In this document: positions 56,334 through 64,000 of the stretch, piece after piece
How the letters are laid out: each line of letters opens with the position of its first letter
Numbering within the stretch: the stretch's first letter is position 1
Notes under the pieces: model-generated
Told to the model about the DNA's origin: nothing
What the model saw: only the letters and a program-made list of their open reading frames with translations
Databases searched by the model: none
Made by a program: the position numbers and the translations under genes
NCBI RefSeq assembly: GCF_933775445.1
Contig: NC_065874.1
Location: forward strand, 15,333,001-15,397,000
DNA from: Argentina anserina
Taxonomy: Eukaryota > Streptophyta > Magnoliopsida > Rosales > Rosaceae
Reading direction: 5' to 3'
Length of the DNA stretch: 64,000 nucleotides

Positions 56334-59300
56334 ATGGAGCTCTGCATCACCGCCATCAACGGTGGCTCCACCACATCAGTCCTCAACTCAAACCCACCAC
56401 GCTCTTCACCCTCCCTTCTTCTCCCCAAGAACCCCACTTCTCTCCAACTCCGCACTTCCCGCAGACCCACCTCTATTTCCCGCCAATTCCACCCTCTCCA
56501 TTTCGCCGTCTCCGCTTCTCCCTCCACCGCCGTCACCTCCGAGACTGACAATCTTCCAGCCGACATCACCGTCACCGAGACCCAGCAACCCAATTCCAGA
56601 GTAACTTTCCTCAGTTTCCCAAACTATATATATAGAGAGAGAGAGTTAAATTACTTAGTACTGATCAATGTGATGTAAATGCAGGTGAAGTTGAGCATAC
56701 AAGTTCCGCCGGAAGTCTGCGATGACTGTTACAAGAAGGTTATAGTGGAGTTCATGAAGCAAGCAAAGGTTTTGGCTCTATTTCATTTTGTATGGTTTTT
56801 GAATTAGCTAACTTGTCTGGAAATGAAGTTGAATTGTTTACTTTGGTTTGTTTATTTTTGGGTTTAATGTGCTCAGGTTCCGGGGTTTCGGCCTGGGAAG
56901 ACGGTGCCGGAGAATATTCTTGTGAATTATGTCGGGAAGAAAAGTGTAGAGAAGGCTACCATTGAGTCTATTTTGAGGAGGACTCTTCCACATGCCATGT
57001 CTTCAGTATGTTTTATTTATTTATAGTGGATATTTATATTTTGGTTGGTTAACTTGGTTTCTAAATTGCGAGTTAATGTGGGCATATTATTGATAATAGT
57101 TATGTCAAGTGAGGTTACTTGATGTTCAGCTTATTGGGAATGGATTAGGAGTTATAATGTTGCCAACATTCTGCTGCCTGTTTCTAGCAAAACCTCCTTT
57201 TGGATGCTTGAGTTTTTGATTGAAGGTTGTCCTGCTCTTGTTTTACAGATGACAGCCACGGCTTTGACAGACTCCGTCAGTATAATGACCAAATTTTCTG
57301 AGATGGAGCAGGCCTATGCTTCTAGCAATTCTCTCCGGTACTCAAACGTAGACATGTTTTAGGTTACAGTTTCACTATTTTCATAATCGTACTTTTTTTG
57401 TTGCAAATTATTATGATAAATAACTCATAATTGGGAAAGAGGAGGCATGTTAAATGATCATGTCAACCATCACTTCTCTTCATGTTTGATTGGATTGATC
57501 ATACTCACTTGTTCATCTTGTGATCCAGATATGATGTGATTGTTGATGTAGCACCAGAAGTGAAATGGATTCCTGAGAACGGATACAAAAATATGAAGGT
57601 CGTTGTTGAGATAGACAGCGACATAGATGCACAAAAGGTTTTTGAGCAAGAATTAAGACGCCGTCACAAGTCCCTAGGGGCTTTAAGAATTGTTACAGAC
57701 AGAGGACTACAGGTAACTACTCTTCAAGTTACTGACAAAGGTTTCATTATCTCATTCTTTTGGTAATGCACGTTCATGTGATATGTACTTTGAAAAGACT
57801 GCTGTTGGATTAAACTTTTTCCAAGTCTGCATGAAAAGAGTTAGATTGTAGTCATTATACTACTCAAATTTCTTTGTGGGCTTGATGTATTACTGGAGAT
57901 ACTCAGAAGCTGATCATGCTACATCAGGAAATTCAGTTAAGAAATCTTATGTAGATCAGTTATACTACTTGTCCAGTGCAAGGTTGGGCGTTTAAGGACC
58001 CTTTATCCAATTTCAAAAGATAAGCCATTAATTTTTTCACAATTATGTTTCTAGTTATCCAAATAAATGGACATTCCCTATGCAATGTAAGCTCTTCATC
58101 CAACAAAGAAGGGATCTATAAAATTATTCACAGCATCCAAGAAGTTTTATATTTGCATTATAATATCTTTTTCAGCGAGTTGTATGATGTTTGTAACAAA
58201 CTATGCTAAGACTTCTACAGGTTGGTGATCTTGTCGTCCTTGATATATCTGCAACAACAATAGATGAAGACAAATCAAATATTCAGAATATTCCATCTGC
58301 AGAGAGTAAAGGTCTGTCAAGATTCATATGTTTCTCCAACAGAAGGAATGATGAACTCTTGTAGAAATATCTCAATTCTGGTTTTTACCTGCAGGTTATC
58401 ATTTTGACACGGAAGATGGTGCTAAATTGATTCCCGGTTTCCTTGATGCAATAATCGGAATTCAACGAGGTGAAACGAAGTCCTTTCCACTTGTATTTCC
58501 TGAATCATGGGCACAGGAAAACCTCCGAGGAATTCATGCTCAGTTTATTGTGAGTGCTTCTCCATTTTGTCCAACAACAGAACATGATAAGACAAAATAG
58601 GCATCTGCATGTTAATCAGTATATGAGAAACAATTTATCTCTATATACTTCTTTAACTCAGCTTGAGCTCAGTTAAAAGGACAAACGATAATTATCGATG
58701 TTGAAGTTTAAGAAAGTCCTATCATTGTTTTTTTTTTTTAAATTTCATGAGTTTGGAGAAGGTGTGAACCGTGTGATACTAGTTCTATACTCTTGATTTG
58801 AAATTCACCTCAATTAACAGCCACCACTCAAGGACCCAGTTGATATGAAACACTTAATTTTATTGACTCTTTTTTGCATGCACAATGCATTAAAGATGCT
58901 AAATAATCTTCTTTTTTTCCTTTTGGTCTCCTTTAGGTTGAATGCAAAGAATTATTTTACAGAGATTTACCTGAATTGGATGACTCCCTTGCTCCAAAGC
59001 TTCTTCCTGGATCCACCACCCTGGAACAGGTGGCCATTATGAAGTTTTGAATATCCTCTCTGGACTGCTTCCTCAAATTGTACTGTGTTCATTTATGATA
59101 AAATTTGCTGCCTCTCTGTAGGTCAAGGAAGCACTGTTGCAAAGATGCAAGGAAGCAGAGCAAACAGCTAGAGAGCAAGCAGCAGATAATGCCATTCTAG
59201 CTCAGCTTTGCAAGGTGATATTAATTTCTCAGATTATATTTAATTTTTGCATCCTTTTGTTGGTGTTTACCTTTTTTTTACTGTTATAGCAATGCAGTCA

Positions 59301-61343
59301 TACCATTTCCATCTGTGCAAACACAATTGTGTGCACCCAGATAGGTAGAGTGTATGATATATTCACAATTGCACAATCAGTTACTAGACTCTTAAGCACA
59401 GAACCATTTGTGACACATGCCTTTATGCCGCTTTTCCTCATACCTTCTGTTTTATATTTTGTCCACCCATCTTAACGTAGTTGCTTACGGTGCAATATTG
59501 GAAGATGTCTGATGGTGAAAGAGGGACAGCTGTTTTTGGTTTTTTCTTGTTACATGTTGAAGTTGCATTTTTAAACAAAAGTTTATTGCACATAATGACT
59601 TTTAAATCAAAACTTAAGTTCGGCTTCTGGAAAGATTTCAAAATCAAGGCTTAATTTACTGCAAAACCCAATTATTATCTCAAGATCCACTAAATATGTA
59701 TCTTGAGTTTATGTGGAAAATGTTTATTTGCAGCTTGTTCCATGTGTTAAATAAAAACAGACAGTTAATTCACTTTTTTTTCTTTCCTGTAAGAACAGAA
59801 GAAAAAAATGGATGCATGTGCAAGTAGAAACCAACTCCATCAGAAACAGATATCACTAAGAAATCCCTTTTAGAAAGTTTGGACAGCTAGTTTTTAATCT
59901 GAATAGACTAAAACAATATGACAGTAAATTAAAATCATGTTTGTAAAGTAAAACGCGACTTAGGCATTGAATGTCTGGTGTACTTCTGCTGGCTCATGCG
60001 CAGAGACCATCCTGTTTGAGTCATGAGCCATCAACTATTTTGTTTCTATCCTTGCCATCAACAAAACCTTAAACCGTAAACACTATTCCTTTGTTGTCTA
60101 TATGTTATCTATCGCTGCACCAACTGTGTTCTACTTGTAGGCATGTTAGTGTTGCAATAGTCATACTAATCTAACATAGAAAGCGGACACCAACGAGATT
60201 AGTGTCTTTTCTGTTTTCCAGCAAGTAGGAAATGATTGTCCAATAAGGAGTCAAATCACCTCTTATGAATTGAAACTAATAATTGGTGGACTCGAACTCC
60301 ATAGTAAGAAATAGTGAGACACAAAGGGAGGGGAATTGAGGGGAGAGCAGCGAATGATGCCTGTAATCTGCTCACTAATTAGCAAACATGTTATAAGATG
60401 GCAGATTGGTAGCACATATGTAGGCTGTCAGGATAATTTAAAGTGTTAGGCCTGTTTGCATGTCGGACTTATAAATTTTCTAGCTGATACGGGGAACTTA
60501 GTATGTAGTAATTGTGTCTTGCTGCTTGCAGATGGTAGAAGTTGATATTCCTCAATCCTTGTTTGAGGAACAAGGTAGGCAGCTTTATGGCGCCAAACTT
60601 TTAGAGATACAGGTAGGTTTCTACAATGTACTTTTTCTTTGGTGTTGCAGTTTGATTTGGCATGTATGAGTGTGCATTTCTGTGTTATAATTTGTCACTG
60701 TCATCTTTTGGTTGTTCTGTTTACACAGGCAAACGTAAAATTAAATGAAGAACAATTGGCTACGCTTTCAAGTAAGAAAGCTGTAGAGGAGTACCTTCTA
60801 CACCAGAAGGATAATATTATGAATATGATAAAACAGAGTATAGCCGTTGGAGACATATTTAAACGGGAAAATCTACAGGTACATAGATTACAGATTAACC
60901 ATCAATATTATTTGTTCTAAGCCTTGTTGTGAGATGCTTCGTAACACGATCTTTTGAAATTAATATGTTTAATTGCAGATCTATTACTCGTTCACAAATG
61001 AAATGTAGTTTGTTTCTTTTGCAGTTTTCAACAGATGATCTTGTGAAAGAGGTCGAAAATTCCATTGCTGAATTTAAACGTCAAAAACAGGATTATGATG
61101 AAGAACGTGTTAAGGGACAGGTTCACATACACCATCGACTTGCTCTGCTTTACTTTGGTTAAATGACTGGTTCTTCAGTGTTTTACTAGTAGCAGTTTTC
61201 AATTAGTGTTCTTTACTAGTATCTGACTAGTGACACTTACGGCATCTCTTCCGATATTTGCACAGGTCCAAGAAATTTTAGAGGGAGCAAAGGTGCTTGA
61301 ATGGTTAAGAGACCATGCCGAGATTCAGTACATAATTAGATGA
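56334..61343 (+). CDS. TIG1: Trigger factor-type chaperone, plastid
   Basis: Thirteen exons join in phase to 529 residues: 56334-56600, 56685-56768, 56877-57005, 57249-57337, 57529-57712, 58221-58311, 58395-58549, 58937-59029, 59122-59214, 60532-60612, 60729-60878, 61025-61120, 61266-61343. Trigger factor binds ribosomes and shields nascent chains; plant copies act in the chloroplast. The first about 75 residues are rich in Ser/Thr/Arg/Pro (SSPSLLLPKNPTSLQLRTS), as a transit peptide. The ribosome-binding signature is seen at about 120-128 (GFRPGKTVP). A PPIase-like domain follows about 250-340 (VGDLVVLDI, LIPGFLDAIIGIQRGETKSF, LRGIHAQFIVECKEL). The C-terminal helical chaperone domain runs to the end (EVDIPQSLFEEQGRQL, VLEWLRDHAEIQYIIR). 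Bacterial homologues are about 430 residues; the surplus is the transit peptide. No defect seen. Confidence 0.95.
59215..60531. other. Ninth intron of the trigger factor gene
   Basis: The longest intron of the gene (1.3 kb). AT-rich, no element ends that I could pair and no gene. Confidence 0.75.
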
Positions 61344-62060
61344 AGCGCAGTGAGAGAAAGCATGTCTGCGTCCGAGTGGTAGGCTCCAAAGTTTTGGCAC
61401 GATGGCACTGGAGGCTACTCATGTTAAATGACGTTTCGGAAGAATCAACACGGCTTGAAGCATGTCTATTTTTTCTGGTTTCTTGAGTTCAGAGCCTTTA
61501 GATGGAATTGTTAGACAAACGCTATGTTTCAACATCAAGAAATCACCCCTTTGTAAATCTAATGGTTCAACGCTATTTTACAACCTTCAGAACTCAGAAG
61601 CTATAATAAAAGATGTTGCACATATAAGAAGTGTTCCAATTTGCCCTACAAAATCACTTCTAAACTAGAAGCTGTAGTGAGACGATCAGGTAGCCTTTTG
61701 ACCGAGTAAGGTCTGTTTTGGCCTGTTTTTAGATCTATCAGTCTTAAGAGGTAAGGTTGATTTCTCTATTTCTGGTGTCACATGGGCAGTGATGTGAGGC
61801 CAAACATCTATTCAAAATAAGAAAAATAGATACAAAAAAAAACATTTTACTTGTCCACAAGACAGAAATATTAAATTTAATATTTGTATGTAATGGTTTT
61901 TTTTTTCCATTGGCATGACATTGGGACATTGGGTAATATTATACTGTAACTAGGAAAGTGGTGAATTCCAAAATTTCTAGGTCCTCATGCCAAAACAACA
62001 AGCAAATAATAGGTTGGTAAATAAATTCTGAAAAGAGGATTAGGTAGATGGCTGACCTTA
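61344..62060. other. 3' flank of trigger factor
   Basis: 3' untranslated region and spacer. A-run at about 61,834 and T-run at about 61,898. No gene. Confidence 0.5.
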
Positions 62061-62600
62061 GTATTCAAAAATCATGAGGATTCATGTCCGGTATCAATCA
62101 AATTATTGTTTGGCCAAAACAATTATCTTGACTATTTAGTGTTGATCAAAACTAGTTGCCTCAATAACGGTTGTTTTATCTGTCAATTTTAATATTCAAA
62201 AATCACGAGGATTCACACACAATATTAGTTAGCTCCTTGTTCAACCAAAACACTTACACCTTTAAACCCATTGTAGCATTGTTTAGTGTTTAACAAAACT
62301 AGTTGCCCTGATAACAATCGCTCTATCTGTCAATTTTAAATTCAAAAATCACGAGAACTCACACACATTATTAGTTAGCCCTTTGTTCGGCCAAAACCAT
62401 TACACCTTTAAACTCATTGTTTAGTGTTTACCAAAACTAGTTACTTTGATAACGGTCGTTATATCAGTCAAAATCTTAAAATTAAAAAATCACGAGGATT
62501 CACACACAATATATTAGCCCATTGTTTGGCCAAAATCATTACCTTTTAACCCATTGTTTTGCCAAAACCAGTTGCGTCGATAACCGTCGTCCTATCTATA
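62061..62600. repeat. Minisatellite, four units of about 130-147 bp
   Basis: The phrase TTCAAAAATCACGAGGATTCA(CACA) begins units at about 62,062, 62,193, 62,340 and 62,482. Each unit continues with TTGTTTGGCCAAAAC, TTTAGTGTT, AAAACTAGTTGC and GATAACGGTCGT. Units differ by small gaps and changes. No coding sequence. Confidence 0.88.
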
Positions 62601-62876
62601 AATTGAGCACAATCTGTTGCATTAGATGCATAAACGAAACTCACATTGACAAGCGCTTAGCTAATTAGTGGTGTATCAACTCAGAGAAAACAAAATTAGT
62701 AGATGTACATGGTTGAGATTTGTGAGGTTTCTGGCCACGATGAAGACGAAAACGAAGCTGATGCTGGACTTGCATAAGGTTGTCTAGCATTAGTAATCGA
62801 ATCATTGATTTACCAAAGGTACATTTCAACTTTTCATTTCAAAATAGTTTGCTATATTATATGTTAGTTTATCTTA
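62601..62876. other. Spacer, no gene
   Basis: Nothing supported. Confidence 0.5.
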
Positions 62877-63823
62877 GGGACTGCTAGTACGCTATAATAT
62901 AGCGTCAAATCTGACGCCACAATTCTATATGACATATCACGTCAGTTTGCCATGTAAGTAATTAAAATAATCACAAAATATCATTTTTAAATGAAAAAAA
63001 ATCATATCCTTGTAAATCCAATGGCTTTAGATTATTGTAAAAAATATATACTTTTGTGATATTTTAATGGTTCCAAAATATAATTGAAAAAAATTGATAT
63101 TTACGAAAGTATGCTTGAAAATATGTATTAGTGTATTTTCAAAATAAAATTACTTCATCTGAGAAAAATATCAACGTGTATGTGTGAAAACTATTTCAAA
63201 ATAAAACTATTTCGTCCTAATTTTTTTTTCATATTTTTGTAAACTAATTAATAATTCAATAGAGAATATAAGGTAATTTTAGTCATTAATTAAAACCATT
63301 AATATAATTAGTAAATGTTAATAAAATTTAAAAAGTCTTAAATTAATTTGAAAAATTTCTTGACATATTTTAGAAATTTGGAAATTTTTAATTAAAAGAT
63401 ACACAAATTCAAATTTAATTTATGTATGACTTATAAAAGTTAAAAGTTTGACTAATTTATTTAGATGAAATTTTTTTGGTAAGATTATTTTGTTAGAGTA
63501 ACAAAATTTGGTAATTAATTATCCCTTAATTATTGTTGAAATAATCTTTAAGAAATGAAGGATAAAAGATTAAATTATATACAACTTATAAATGAATCAT
63601 GTAAGGTAATAAATAATCTTGAAGAAGAAAGAAAAAGAACGTCATATATTTTCAAACTCAATCATTAAAGTCTTGTGATTAAATTCTGGTTTGATTAACA
63701 ATGATATAATTTTTTAATTAAAAAAAAGATATTTTGTGATTATTTCAATTATTTATGTGACAAACTGACGTGGGCATGCCTCGTAGAAATTTGACGCCAT
63801 AATATAGCACCAAAATATTTTCC
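62877..63823. mobile_element. Mutator-type MITE with long TIRs
   Basis: The left arm GGGACTGCTAGTACGCTATAATATAGCGTCAAAT...CACGTCAGTTTG and the right arm, read inverted, GGAAAATATTTTGGTGCTATATTATGGCGTCAAAT...CACGTCAGTTTG are inverted repeats of about 100 bp. The centre is very AT-rich with no gene. Related to 31381-32010. No clean 9-bp flank found (TTTATCTTA, TTTTTCTCG). Confidence 0.75.
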
Positions 63824-64000
63824 TTTTTCTCGTAGATACCACAAGGACACACAAAAGTTTAAATCATAAACTTTGATTAAATCTAATATGTTTACATAAA
63901 CTGCCAAGTAATTAATTTATCTCAAACTCTAAATTGTTTCTTTCCTGTCTGGCAAACAAAGAGTCCTCATCGTCAGGTTATGCTGCCCCGAGGAGGAGAA
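63824..64000. other. Right edge, no gene
   Basis: Short AT-rich stretch turning GC-richer at the last 30 bases (GCTGCCCCGAGGAGGAG). Too short to judge. Confidence 0.4.

Noticed and set aside
56258..56593. Minus-strand open frames over the trigger factor first exon
   Set aside because: They mirror the Ser/Pro-rich transit peptide codons of the real gene on the + strand.
61744..61929. Minus-strand open frame after trigger factor
   Set aside because: Short, AT-rich, no motif; lies in 3' flank.

Overview
This is a stretch of a plant (eudicot) nuclear genome, probably Rosaceae. The protein-coding genes are split by GT-AG introns, and the spaces between them are packed with nested transposable elements typical of plants: Copia LTR elements, a LINE, a Mutator-like element, hAT-type elements, MITEs and a possible Helitron end. 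The Rosaceae guess rests on remembered LTR styles and the MATH-gene cluster, and is inference. No organelle, bacterial or CRISPR features were seen.

Region 1 (1-39,340) is a degenerating cluster of four paralogous MATH (meprin/TRAF-homology) genes, all on the + strand. Copy 1 (1-3,913) is cut by the left edge, has an intron swollen by retroelements, and breaks inside its last exon at an hAT-like terminus. Copy 2 (15,598-18,188) can be read as one spliced gene with an N-terminal RNase H-like domain followed by a MATH domain. Copy 3 (20,677-23,298; RNase H remnant from 19,369) keeps an open MATH plus coiled-coil gene, but its RNase H part is broken by a MITE and has lost active-site residues. 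Copy 4 (32,502-39,334) has no RNase H part and is broken in its last exon by an hAT-like element that carries an apparent host-gene fragment. Between the copies lie a 4.4-kb inverted-repeat element holding a 5'-inverted LINE (3,940-8,327), a decayed Copia element (8,744-15,209), and a 6.5-kb Mutator-like element with 9-bp target duplications (24,082-30,594). The Mutator-like transposase gene is split by a 1.9-kb LTR insertion.

Region 2 (39,900-61,350) holds three ordinary housekeeping genes: mitochondrial GrpE/Mge1 (+), a small plant protein of the type annotated 'golgin family A' (-), and plastid-type trigger factor (+). Their order matches what I recall for Arabidopsis At5g55200-At5g55210-At5g55220. 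The last two genes are head to head but separated by about 9.7 kb of MITEs, foldback elements and a GGGCCGGGCC-rich hAT element.

Region 3 (61,350-64,000) has no gene. It holds a four-unit minisatellite and a Mutator-type MITE.

Exon boundaries were chosen from GT/AG sites, phase and comparison between paralogues. Element ends were placed from terminal inverted repeats and target-site duplications read directly. Functions are from family knowledge. No search could be run.
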